From assembly GCF_003597675.1 (NCBI RefSeq), contig NZ_CP030827.1, forward strand, positions 3,852,001-3,916,000: a stretch of DNA of 64,000 nucleotides, in the 5' to 3' direction. Positions 1-7,684 of the stretch are shown in pieces. The translations under genes were made by a program, and so were the position numbers. The DNA comes from Neorhizobium sp. NCHU2750. Its GTDB lineage: Bacteria > Pseudomonadota > Alphaproteobacteria > Rhizobiales > Rhizobiaceae. The stretch's first letter is position 1. Every line of letters starts with the position of its first letter. The notes beneath the pieces are model-generated. The model had not been told where the DNA came from and did no database searches. It worked only from the letters and a program-made list of their open reading frames with translations.

Positions 1-201
1 GTTGCCCGCTTCTTCAACGAGATCGATTCGGCGATCTTGCTGCACAATGCCTCCACCCAGTTTGCCGATGGCGGCGAATTCGGCATGGGCGGCGAGATCG
101 GCATTTCCACCGGCAAGATGCATGCCCGCGGTCCCGTCGGCGTGGAGCAGCTGACCTCGTTCAAATACCGCGTGCACGGCACCGGCCAGATACGCCCATA
201 G
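1..201 (+). CDS. proA: Gamma-glutamyl phosphate reductase, C-terminal fragment
   Basis: The window opens inside this gene. The 66 residues that remain read in frame from base 1 to a TAG stop and match the C-terminus of glutamate-5-semialdehyde dehydrogenase, with the family's [17 protein letters not shown] stretch and the closing [15 protein letters not shown] segment. The enzyme reduces gamma-glutamyl phosphate to glutamate semialdehyde in proline synthesis in the cytoplasm. The catalytic cysteine lies upstream of the window. It is followed 13 bp later by nadD on the same strand, the usual proB-proA-nadD order in rhizobia. Confidence 0.92.
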   Translation, partial: VARFFNEIDSAILLHNASTQFADGGEFGMGGEIGISTGKMHARGPVGVEQLTSFKYRVHGTGQIRP

Positions 202-214
202 AGACGCGGCCGAC

Positions 215-847
215 GTGGAGGAGCACAGGATCGACCGCCGTTACCTGACCATGCCGCATGTCGAGCGGGGCATGGCCATCGGCCTGTTTGGCGGATCCTT
301 CAATCCGCCCCATGAGGGTCATGTTCTGGTCGCCGAAATCGCCCTGCGGCGCCTCGGTCTCGACCAGCTCTGGTGGATGGTGACGCCGGGCAATCCGCTG
401 AAGAGCCGGGCCGAGCTCGCTCCGCTCTCCGAGCGGATCGCTTTGAGCGAGGATCTGAACCATGACCCGCGCATCAAGGTCACCGCTTTCGAGAAGACGC
501 TCGGAGGCTCCTATACGGCCGATACGCTTGCCCACGTGAAATCCAGGAACCCCCAGGCGCATTTTGTCTGGATCATGGGAGCCGACAGCCTGCAGTCCTT
601 CCATCTCTGGCAGAAATGGCGCGAGATCGTCTCGATGTTTCCGATTGCCGTTATCGACCGCCCGGGCGCAACGCTCTCGTTCCTCTCGTCCAAGATGGCG
701 CGCACCTTCGATTATGCCCGCGTCGACGAAGACGATATCGGCACCTTGTGGAAGCGCAAGGCGCCCGCATGGACCTTCATTCACGGCCCTCGATCCACAT
801 TGAGCTCAACTGCTCTGAGGGCCGGCGGCAAGAAAAAGGCACCATGA
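215..847 (+). CDS. nadD: Nicotinate-nucleotide adenylyltransferase
   Basis: Transfers AMP from ATP to nicotinate mononucleotide, making deamido-NAD in NAD biosynthesis. The nucleotidyltransferase signature GGSFNPPHEGH lies near residues 26-36, with the catalytic HxGH at 33-36; the SSTALR motif near the C-terminus corresponds to the ISSTxxR nucleotide-binding motif. Length (210 aa) fits the family. The start given is GTG at 215. An ATG at 251 (MPHVERG) is an alternative, and neither has a strong Shine-Dalgarno sequence. It follows proA closely and precedes rsfS, so the three are probably co-transcribed. Confidence 0.93.
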   Translation: MEEHRIDRRYLTMPHVERGMAIGLFGGSFNPPHEGHVLVAEIALRRLGLDQLWWMVTPGNPLKSRAELAPLSERIALSEDLNHDPRIKVTAFEKTLGGSYTADTLAHVKSRNPQAHFVWIMGADSLQSFHLWQKWREIVSMFPIAVIDRPGATLSFLSSKMARTFDYARVDEDDIGTLWKRKAPAWTFIHGPRSTLSSTALRAGGKKKAP

Positions 848-979
848 CGCTTGGCCGATAGTACATGGATAACGGTTTCGCGTATTGCGATCACCTTTCA
901 TTCTTCTCCCTTGAAAGATTAACCATTCGATGCCAACTTCAACGAAGCGGCCGACCATGATCGGATTCGCTGAAACTGG

Positions 980-1429
980 ATGTTGCTGTTACCTGGTAAG
1001 AAAGGACAAACCCTGACAACAGTACACGCCAAGGGCAGGATGGCTTCCATTCTCCCGCAGAGTTCCGAACGTGGCGCCGATGCCGCTGCTCGTGCTCTCG
1101 AACTGATCCTCGGCAGCCTCGAGGATTCCAAGGCAGAAGATATCGTCACCATCAACATTGCCGGAAAATCGGCGCTGGGCGACTACATGGTTGTGGTCAC
1201 CGGGCGATCGAGCCGCCATGTCGTGGCTATCTGCGACCATCTCGTGACCGACCTGAAGGACGAGGGCTTCGGAACGCCCCGCGTCGAAGGGCAGGAGAGC
1301 GGTGATTGGGTCCTGATCGACACCGGTGACGTGATCATCCACGTGTTCCGCCCCGAAATCCGCGAGTTCTACAACATCGAAAAGATGTGGGCGGCTCCGG
1401 AGATCGAAGAAGGACCGCTTCTGCATTGA
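980..1429 (+). CDS. rsfS: Ribosomal silencing factor RsfS
   Basis: A RsfS/Iojap-family protein that binds ribosomal protein uL14 and blocks subunit joining when nutrients are low. The family core is clear: LEDSKAEDIVTINI, GKSALGDYMVVVTGRS, then DWVLIDTGDVIIHVF near the C-terminus. The start is uncertain. ATG 980 gives 149 aa. ATG 1040 has AAGG just upstream and gives 129 aa, but homologues, as I remember them, conserve TTVHAKG, which lies between the two. In this sequence that point reads CTG ACA ACA, so a CTG start is also conceivable. Lies between nadD and rlmH, its usual partners. Confidence 0.92.
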   Translation: MLLLPGKKGQTLTTVHAKGRMASILPQSSERGADAAARALELILGSLEDSKAEDIVTINIAGKSALGDYMVVVTGRSSRHVVAICDHLVTDLKDEGFGTPRVEGQESGDWVLIDTGDVIIHVFRPEIREFYNIEKMWAAPEIEEGPLLH

Positions 1430-1532
1430 GCGGTTTGGGCTTGGCCTGAACCGTCAAAAGCCGCTAAAGCGAAACCGACGCCTTGCGTCGGTGCAGTTGT
1501 GTTTGGCTGCTTGAATTCGGACGGATCAGGAC

Positions 1533-2015
1533 ATGCGTATAACCCTTTTTGCCGTGGGACGGCTGAAAGCCGGGCCCGAGAAGGATCTTGCGTCCCGTTA
1601 TCTGGACCGCTTCGCAAAGGCCGGCCCAGCAATCGGCCTTGAACTGGCTAAACTCGTCGAGATACAGGAAAGCCGCGCCTCCAACGCCGAGACGCGCAAG
1701 CGTGAGGAAGCGGCAGCGCTTGAAAAGGCCCTGCCGGAGGGCGCTGTTCTGGTTCTTTTGGACGAGCGTGGCAAGGCGCTCGATAGCCAGGCCTTTTCCG
1801 ATGTCGTCGGCCGTTATCGCGACAACGGCAAGCGGGATATGATGCTGGCGATCGGAGGCGCCGACGGGCTCGATCCGGATCTGCGCGCCAAAGCCGATCT
1901 CGTCCTCAATCTCGGCAGCATGACCTGGCCGCACCAGCTGGTGCGCATCCTTATTGCCGAGCAGCTTTACCGGGCCGTGACGATCCTTTCCGGCCATCCC
2001 TATCACCGCGTTTAA
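1533..2015 (+). CDS. rlmH: 23S rRNA (pseudouridine1915-N3)-methyltransferase
   Basis: A SPOUT-class SAM-dependent methyltransferase that modifies pseudouridine 1915 in helix 69 of 23S rRNA on the assembled 70S ribosome. The 160-aa length is typical. Visible motifs are LLDERGKALDSQAF in the middle, IGGADGLDP (part of the SAM-binding knot), and the C-terminal LVRILIAEQLYRA with HPYHR at the end. ATG 1533 is the first start and fits homologues. Paired with rsfS as in many bacteria. Confidence 0.95.
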   Translation: MRITLFAVGRLKAGPEKDLASRYLDRFAKAGPAIGLELAKLVEIQESRASNAETRKREEAAALEKALPEGAVLVLLDERGKALDSQAFSDVVGRYRDNGKRDMMLAIGGADGLDPDLRAKADLVLNLGSMTWPHQLVRILIAEQLYRAVTILSGHPYHRV

Positions 2016-2118
2016 CCTTTCGTTCAGGTGCAGATACCATGGTGCCCGAACACAATCTTGTTTGTGGCGCGACGGAGCAAATCACCCTAGTTTTTGCGAC
2101 CTGTCATACGGAGCGGGA

Positions 2119-3555
2119 ATGGGCGCACGTCTAAAAAGGCCTGTCGGACGTGGATCAGCTCTGGCCAGCACGCTGGCCATGGCGGGTCTTCTGCTGTCCG
2201 TGCCTTATTCCGCACCCGCGCAGGACGTTTCGCCGACGCAAGTCCCGGCAACCAATCCAGCAACCAGCAATACGGATGGCGCGGCACCGGCAGCCGATCC
2301 GACGGCGGAACTGCAGCACAAGCAGGAAGAAACCCGCAAGCAGTTGGAAGACCTCGGCAAAACGATGAAATTGTCGGCTGACAAAGTCACGTCGATCGAG
2401 CAAAGCATCGCCAATACCAACAAGAACAGCGCCGATATCCGTCAGGCGCTGATCGAATCGGCCGCGAGACGAAAGGGCCTCGAACAGAAGATACAGGATA
2501 GCGAAAAGAAGATCGCAAGCCTCGGCGTGCAGGAAGACAAGATCCGTAATTCACTTCGCGACAGGCGAGGGGTTCTCGCGGAAGTCCTCGCCGCCCTGGA
2601 GCGCATGGGACGCAATCCTCCTCCTGCATTGCTGGTCACGCCGGAAGATGCGCTGGCATCCGTCAGAAGCGCCATTCTGCTCGGCGCCGTGGTTCCGGGA
2701 ATGCGGGCAGAGGCGGACCGCCTCGTGGCAGATCTGAAGACCCTGAGCGAGACACGCCAGGCCGCCGCGACAGAGAAGCAGTCGGTGACCGATACGATTG
2801 CAACCAGCCTTGAAGAAGACAAGCGCATGGATCTTCTTCTCGCCGAAAACGACAAACTGAATAACCAGAACAATGCCGATCTGGACGCGGAGCGGCAGCG
2901 TGCAACTGAGCTCGCCAACCGCTCGACATCGCTTGAAGGCCTGATCGGCTCGCTGGAAGACCAGATCGCATCCGTTCGTGATGCAATGGACCGCGCACGG
3001 GCCGAGGAAGAGCGGCAGAAGCAATTGTCGGAAAGCGAGCGGGAGAAGGCAAGGCAGCTGGCCGAAAGCGGAGTGCCCGACAAAAACCGCATTGCGCCAG
3101 CATATCCCTTTTCCAGCCTCAAGAACAAGCTGGAGCTTCCCGTCGCGGGCGATGTCGTGCGGTGGTACGGCGACCCTGACGGCACCGGACATCCGGCTCG
3201 GGGTATCACCATTGCATCCAACCCCGGCTCGGTGGTTACCGCGCCTGCGGACGGATTGGTGGTGTTTGCCGGCGCTTTCAGAAGCTACGGACAAACCATC
3301 ATTCTCAACGCCGGCGATGGCTATTACGTTGTCATGACCGGTATGGAAAAGGTCAATGTCAATCAAGGCCGCTTTGTTTTTGGCGGCGAGCCTATCGCTG
3401 TGATGGGTGAGAAAAGAGTAGCAAGTGCAACTGCGTTGGCGCTGGAAACGGATCGCCCAACGCTTTACATTGAATTTAGAAACAACGGCACACCGGTTGA
3501 TTCCAAGCCATGGTGGACCGCCAAGGAAACTGGAAGGGCGCGAAATGATTCGTAG
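2119..3555 (+). CDS. EnvC-like murein hydrolase activator (degenerate LytM domain)
   Basis: A periplasmic protein expected to switch on cell-wall amidases during division. ATG 2119 follows GGAGCGGGA and opens a signal peptide (hydrophobic stretch near residues 15-35, Ala-rich cleavage region). A long charged coiled coil follows (about residues 50-320), then a C-terminal M23/LytM domain. The zinc-binding positions of active M23 enzymes look lost: the usual HxxxD reads ARGIT, the HxH region reads YYVVMTGM, and the final His is Tyr in LYIEF. This is the pattern of E. coli EnvC, which activates amidases rather than cutting murein itself. The stop overlaps ctpA by 11 bp, so the two are probably translationally coupled. 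Confidence 0.88.
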   Translation: MGARLKRPVGRGSALASTLAMAGLLLSVPYSAPAQDVSPTQVPATNPATSNTDGAAPAADPTAELQHKQEETRKQLEDLGKTMKLSADKVTSIEQSIANTNKNSADIRQALIESAARRKGLEQKIQDSEKKIASLGVQEDKIRNSLRDRRGVLAEVLAALERMGRNPPPALLVTPEDALASVRSAILLGAVVPGMRAEADRLVADLKTLSETRQAAATEKQSVTDTIATSLEEDKRMDLLLAENDKLNNQNNADLDAERQRATELANRSTSLEGLIGSLEDQIASVRDAMDRARAEEERQKQLSESEREKARQLAESGVPDKNRIAPAYPFSSLKNKLELPVAGDVVRWYGDPDGTGHPARGITIASNPGSVVTAPADGLVVFAGAFRSYGQTIILNAGDGYYVVMTGMEKVNVNQGRFVFGGEPIAVMGEKRVASATALALETDRPTLYIEFRNNGTPVDSKPWWTAKETGRARNDS

Positions 3556-4876
3556 GGCTTCGCTTGTCATCGTCGGTGCACTCATGGGTGCAACAGCGAT
3601 GAGTGTCATCTATTCGGCCGGCGTGCCGGCTCAGGCAGCTGGAGCCTCTACCTACAAGGAACTGTCCCTTTTCGGCGATGTATTCGAACGCATCCGCGCC
3701 CAGTACGTGACCCCGCCGGATGAACAGAAGCTCATCGAAAGCGCCATCAATGGCATGCTGAGCTCCCTTGATCCGCATTCGAGCTTCATGAATGCCCAGG
3801 ATGCCGAAGATATGCGGACCCAGACCCGCGGCGAGTTCGGCGGTCTCGGCATCGAAGTGACGATGGAAAACGACATGGTCAAGGTCATCGCGCCGATCGA
3901 TGACACGCCGGCCGCCAAGGCGGGCATTCTTGCCGGCGACTTCATCTCCGAAATCGACGGCCAGTCGGTGCGCGGGCTGAAGCTCGAAGACGCCGTCGAA
4001 AAGATGCGCGGCGCGATCAACACGCCGATCAAGCTGACTATCATTCGCCAGGGCGCCGACAAACCGCTCGAAATCAGCGTCATGCGCGACGTCATCGCTG
4101 TGCGGGCCGTGAAGTCGCGCGTCGAAGGCGGCGACGTCGGTTATGTTCGCGTCATCTCCTTCACCGAAAAGACCTATGATGACCTCGAAAAGGCGATCAA
4201 GAAGATCAAGGAAGACGTGCCGGCCGACAAGCTGAAGGGCTACGTCCTCGATCTCCGCCTCAATCCGGGCGGCCTTCTCGATCAGGCGATCAACGTATCC
4301 GATGCGTTCCTTGACCACGGCGAGGTCGTCTCGACCCGCGGTCGCAATGCCGACGAGACCCGGCGCTTCAACGCTAGCCCGGGCGACCTGACGGATGGAA
4401 AGCCGGTTATCGTCCTCATCAACGGCGGCTCCGCATCCGCATCGGAAATCGTTGCCGGCGCTCTTCAGGACCAGAAGCGTGCCACACTTCTCGGTACGCG
4501 TTCCTTCGGCAAGGGTTCGGTACAGACCATCATTCCGCTTGGCGACGCTGGTGCTCTGCGCCTCACCACCGCGCTCTACTACACGCCGTCCGGCAAATCG
4601 ATCCAGGGCACCGGTATCAATCCGGATATCAAGGTCGAGCAGCCGCTTCCCCCGGAATTGCAGGGCAAGCTCAAGCCGGAAAGTGAATCGAGCCTCAAGG
4701 GCCATATCCAGGGTGTCGCCGAAACGGATGAAGGCTCTGGATCTGCGGCCTATGTACCGCCGGAGACCAAGGATGATATCCAGCTCAACTATGCGCTGGA
4801 CCTTCTTCACGGCGTCAAGACCGATCCAAGCTTCCCGGCCAACCCGGACAAGGCAGCCGCCAACATAAAGAAGTAA
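3545..4876 (+). CDS. ctpA: Carboxy-terminal processing serine protease (S41)
   Basis: A periplasmic protease that trims or degrades exported proteins from their C-termini. ATG 3545 (MIRRASLVIVGALMG) lies inside the end of the envC-like gene after GGAAGGGCG and starts a signal anchor. A PDZ domain (GGLGIEVTMEN onward, roughly residues 90-175) precedes the S41 catalytic core. The Ser/Lys dyad is visible as Ser298 in GGSASASEIVAGAL and Lys323 in RSFGKGSVQ, spaced as in E. coli Tsp. Length 443 aa fits the CtpA class. A hairpin follows the stop. Pairing with an EnvC-like protein suggests joint control of murein hydrolases. Confidence 0.94.
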   Translation: MIRRASLVIVGALMGATAMSVIYSAGVPAQAAGASTYKELSLFGDVFERIRAQYVTPPDEQKLIESAINGMLSSLDPHSSFMNAQDAEDMRTQTRGEFGGLGIEVTMENDMVKVIAPIDDTPAAKAGILAGDFISEIDGQSVRGLKLEDAVEKMRGAINTPIKLTIIRQGADKPLEISVMRDVIAVRAVKSRVEGGDVGYVRVISFTEKTYDDLEKAIKKIKEDVPADKLKGYVLDLRLNPGGLLDQAINVSDAFLDHGEVVSTRGRNADETRRFNASPGDLTDGKPVIVLINGGSASASEIVAGALQDQKRATLLGTRSFGKGSVQTIIPLGDAGALRLTTALYYTPSGKSIQGTGINPDIKVEQPLPPELQGKLKPESESSLKGHIQGVAETDEGSGSAAYVPPETKDDIQLNYALDLLHGVKTDPSFPANPDKAAANIKK

Positions 4877-4883
4877 GCCCATT

Positions 4884-4912
4884 GCCGGGGAGTTTCGCGA
4901 AAGCTCCCCGGC
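4884..4912 (+). terminator. Hairpin after ctpA
   Basis: Nine-base GC-rich arms (GCCGGGGAG and CTCCCCGGC) flank TTTCGCGAAAG, which can itself pair. The hairpin starts 7 bp after the ctpA stop. There is no run of T after it, so it may end transcription only weakly or protect the 3' end. Confidence 0.55.
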
Positions 4913-4959
4913 ATATGCTTCCCTTGATGATAGACTAGCGGCACAGCACGGACATTCGC

Positions 4960-6153
4960 TTGGGCACTGATCTCCATGCTCCCCTGGGACAAGGGCGGGG
5001 GCCTCAACGCAAGCCCCCCCGGCAGAATCGTGCCATCGCTTGTGCCGTCGTCCTGGCAGCGATCGCAATCGCCGCGCTATCCATCTACGTATTGCGGGGA
5101 GATGACGGTCTGCAGAAGGTCGCGTCGACGCAGACAGACAAGCCTGCCGGCGATGGCTCCGTGCCGGCCGACACCGCAGGCAAGAGCAAGCCTGGCACCG
5201 ATCGCAACGAGCCTGTTGCCGGCGTCTCCACCTCCGGAGCCAATATCGAGAAAATGCCGACCGGTGACGGCGGCTATGTGACAAAATACACGCCGAGCGA
5301 CCGCCAGGGTCCGGTCGTTATGGACGCGCAGCGTCTTGGCCAGGACCCGCGCATGGCGGATCAACCCAATGCCGATCTCGTGGAAGAGACGAGTGACGGC
5401 AAGCTTCCGGTGATTGGACCGGATGGCCTTCGTCCGATGGATCAGTATGCGCGGCCGTGGTCGGGGGCGAGAGGGACACGGATTGCGATCGTCATAAGCG
5501 GCCTCGGCCTCAGCCAGACAGGCAGCCAGCGTGCCATCCAGCAACTGCCGGCCGGTGTGACGCTTGCATTTGCCGCAAGTGGCAATAGCCTCCAGCGCTG
5601 GATGCAGGAGGCACGCCGTAAAGGCCACGAAATCCTGCTGCAGGTGCCCATGGAACCACTGGATTATCCATCAGACGATCCCGGACCAGGCACTCTACTG
5701 ACCAAAAACTCTGCCAAAGCCAATCTGGCTCTACTGCATAAAGCCATGGGCGAGATCACCAATTATACAGGCCTGATGAACTATCAGGGAGGTCGTTACC
5801 TCGCTGACGAGAAGGCGTTGCAACCCGTTCTGCAGGACGTGGCCAAACGCGGCCTGCTCTTCCTTGATGACGGCTCCTCATCGCTCTCAAAAACCGGCAC
5901 CGTCGCAGATGCGGCCCAGCTGCCGCATGTCTTTGCGGATGTCGTGCTGGACGGACAGGTCAATACGCAAGCAATATTGCGGAAGCTGGACGAACTTGGT
6001 CGTATCGCCGATCGCAAGGGCACCGCGATCGGCGTTGCGGCGGCTTTCGACGAGAGCATTGATGCTGTAAGGCAATGGGCCGACGAGGCAACACAGCGCG
6101 GTGTCGAGATCGTTGGCGTGTCGGCCATCGCACGCGACGACAGCCAACCGTGA
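4960..6153 (+). CDS. Divergent polysaccharide deacetylase family protein (DUF610/YibQ-like)
   Basis: Encodes 397 aa with one N-terminal membrane anchor (about residues 27-45, [21 protein letters not shown]), a low-complexity linker to about residue 150, and a C-terminal deacetylase-fold domain ([44 protein letters not shown]). The GLGL and PMEP motifs mark the YibQ/DUF610 branch, which has the NodB fold but usually not its full set of metal ligands. Its substrate is not established. The only start giving the full membrane anchor is TTG 4960. It lies between ctpA and rppH, a common rhizobial order, and probably acts in the envelope. Confidence 0.85.
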   Translation: MGTDLHAPLGQGRGPQRKPPRQNRAIACAVVLAAIAIAALSIYVLRGDDGLQKVASTQTDKPAGDGSVPADTAGKSKPGTDRNEPVAGVSTSGANIEKMPTGDGGYVTKYTPSDRQGPVVMDAQRLGQDPRMADQPNADLVEETSDGKLPVIGPDGLRPMDQYARPWSGARGTRIAIVISGLGLSQTGSQRAIQQLPAGVTLAFAASGNSLQRWMQEARRKGHEILLQVPMEPLDYPSDDPGPGTLLTKNSAKANLALLHKAMGEITNYTGLMNYQGGRYLADEKALQPVLQDVAKRGLLFLDDGSSSLSKTGTVADAAQLPHVFADVVLDGQVNTQAILRKLDELGRIADRKGTAIGVAAAFDESIDAVRQWADEATQRGVEIVGVSAIARDDSQP

Positions 6154-6166
6154 ACGGAGAATTCTG

Positions 6167-6700
6167 ATGTCCAAGAAGGGTGGGCCGTTAAAGGCCGAAG
6201 ACCTGCCATATCGGCCGTGCGTCGGCATCATGGTGCTCAGTCGCGACGGTCTGGTCTGGGCAGGGCGCCGCATCAGCGAGGCCAATAGTGAATATGACGG
6301 CTCGCCGCAGCTGTGGCAGATGCCGCAGGGCGGGATAGACAAGGGCGAGGATCCGCTGCCGGCCGCCTATCGCGAGCTTTATGAGGAAACCGGCATGAAG
6401 ACGGTGACCCTGCTTGCCCAGTCGAAGGACTGGATCAACTACGATCTGCCGGCCCATCTCATCGGCATCGGGCTGAAGGGAAAATACCGGGGGCAGACCC
6501 AGCGCTGGTTCGCATTCCGCTTTGATGGCGATGAAGATGAAATTGCCATCAATCCTCCACCAGGCGGCCATCAGGCGGAGTTCGACGCCTGGGAATGGAA
6601 ACCTATGGGCGAGCTGCCTGGGCTGATCGTACCGTTCAAGCGCAAGGTGTATGAACAGGTCGTGGCGGAATTCGCTCATCTTGGAAGCGCCGCGGCGTAA
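6167..6700 (+). CDS. rppH: RNA pyrophosphohydrolase (Nudix)
   Basis: Removes pyrophosphate from the 5' end of primary transcripts, opening them to RNase E decay. The Nudix box runs through [22 protein letters not shown] (GX5EX7REUXEEXGU), near residues 52-75. The RppH/IalA family features [11 protein letters not shown] at the N-terminus and QRWFAFRF in the second half are also present. ATG 6167 follows AACGGAGAATTCTG. Length 177 aa is normal. Lies 13 bp after the deacetylase-like gene and ends convergently with bfr. Confidence 0.95.
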   Translation: MSKKGGPLKAEDLPYRPCVGIMVLSRDGLVWAGRRISEANSEYDGSPQLWQMPQGGIDKGEDPLPAAYRELYEETGMKTVTLLAQSKDWINYDLPAHLIGIGLKGKYRGQTQRWFAFRFDGDEDEIAINPPPGGHQAEFDAWEWKPMGELPGLIVPFKRKVYEQVVAEFAHLGSAAA

Positions 6701-6733
6701 CCGGCGCGACGTCCATGGCTCAATAGGGCGAGA

Positions 6734-6757
6734 ATGCCCGGCAATCGAGCCGGGCAT
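6734..6757. terminator. Hairpin between convergent rppH and bfr
   Basis: Perfect 9-bp arms ATGCCCGGC and GCCGGGCAT with a 6-base loop lie in the 63-bp gap between the stops of rppH and bfr. No clear T-run is present on either side, so it is a probable shared 3'-end structure and not a textbook intrinsic terminator. Confidence 0.5.
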
Positions 6758-6763
6758 AGCCTG

Positions 6764-7249
6764 TTACTCGGCAGCGTCGGCAGACTCGGCGTTCAGCTGG
6801 CCGTAGCGCTCTTCGCCGATCTTCGCCAGAAGGTCGAGCTGCGTCTCGAGGAAGTCGATATGGCCTTCCTCATCCATCAGCAGCGCTTCAAACAGCTTCA
6901 TGGAGACATAGTCGCCTGCCTCATGACAGAGATCACGGGAGGCCTTGTAGGCGGTGCGGGCGTCATATTCGCCGGCGAGATCCGCTTCGAGCACTTCCTT
7001 GACGTTCTGACCGATGCGCAAAGGTGCAAGCGTCTGAAGATTGGGGTGACCTTCGAGGAAAATGATGCGATCGATCAGGCGATCGGCATGCTGCATTTCT
7101 TCGATGGATTCGGCACGTTCCTTCTTGGCGAGCTTGGTGAAACCCCAGTCGCTGAGAAGTCGATAGTGTAGCCAGTATTGGTTTACGGCTCCGAGTTCGA
7201 GGAACAGGGCCTCGTTAAGCCGCTCTATGACTCTTTTGTCGCCTTTCAA
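6764..7249 (-). CDS. bfr: Bacterioferritin
   Basis: Heme-containing ferritin that oxidises and stores iron as a 24-mer shell. I place the start at TTG 7249, preceded at normal spacing by AGGAGAG. With that start the numbering fits bacterioferritins exactly: ferroxidase Glu18, Glu51 and His54, and heme ligand Met52 (EEMQH). The earlier ATG at 7273 would add eight residues (RTIGERT) not expected in the family. Length is 161 aa. The 5' end overlaps bfd by 35 bp, so expression is probably tied to it. Confidence 0.94.
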   Translation of the reverse strand: MKGDKRVIERLNEALFLELGAVNQYWLHYRLLSDWGFTKLAKKERAESIEEMQHADRLIDRIIFLEGHPNLQTLAPLRIGQNVKEVLEADLAGEYDARTAYKASRDLCHEAGDYVSMKLFEALLMDEEGHIDFLETQLDLLAKIGEERYGQLNAESADAAE

Positions 7250-7526
7250 TGTCCGCTCTCCTATTGTCCTCATGGAACTGTCTCAAGCGGGACATATATA
7301 CAACGACTTCGTCTTCCGTCGAGTGACGGCGCGCGTGATATTCCTCCGTCGTTCGAATGATCAGATCGACGACGTTCGGAAAACAGCCACAACAGCGGCC
7401 ACGTTTGCTCATCGCATGATAGACCTTGGCGGGAACGATGAGCTGCCAACAGTCCTCGTCAAGAAGCTGGACGATAACGTCCCTGATTTCCTTGTCGGTA
7501 ATATAGTTGCAACTGCAGACGAGCAT
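7215..7526 (-). CDS. bfd: Bacterioferritin-associated ferredoxin
   Basis: A small [2Fe-2S] protein of the BFD-like family that docks on bacterioferritin and passes electrons to release stored iron. The cluster cysteines are visible as VCSCN at residues 3-7 and RCCGC about 35 residues later. The start MLVCSCN at 7526 is the conserved family start. An upstream in-frame start at 7544 would add MTGLPG. The tail after about residue 70 ([20 protein letters not shown]) is longer than in E. coli Bfd (64 aa). It lies immediately upstream of bfr on the same strand. Confidence 0.9.
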   Translation of the reverse strand: MLVCSCNYITDKEIRDVIVQLLDEDCWQLIVPAKVYHAMSKRGRCCGCFPNVVDLIIRTTEEYHARRHSTEDEVVVYMSRLRQFHEDNRRADIERRQKSHRAA

Positions 7527-7560
7527 TCCCGGAAGACCTGTCAAACATGACGAAACTTAT

Positions 7561-7592
7561 CTTCTTTTGAGAAAGAAGAGCTAATATGTCAA
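7561..7592 (-). promoter_or_regulatory. Candidate promoter and operator upstream of bfd
   Basis: On the minus strand a perfect -35 hexamer TTGACA (7592-7587) is followed by an inverted repeat, CTTCTTT and AAAGAAG with a 4-base spacer (7561-7578), that covers the region where the -10 would fall. The -10 itself (CAAAAG) is poor, as in many regulated promoters. Rhizobial bfr genes are known targets of iron regulators such as Irr, but this repeat is only loosely like the Irr motif. The rest of the 158-bp gap to dnaE2 shows nothing else I recognise. Confidence 0.35.
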
Positions 7593-7684
7593 GAAAAATC
7601 CGGTCCGGAATGATCACAGACGGCTGACTATGGGTCGAGGGATAGCCGTTGGAGGACGGCTGGCGCATTGCGCCGCGTTGAGTA

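Noticed and set aside
535..550. CCACGTGAAA in nadD as a possible parS
   Set aside because: Too many mismatches outside the CACGTG core.
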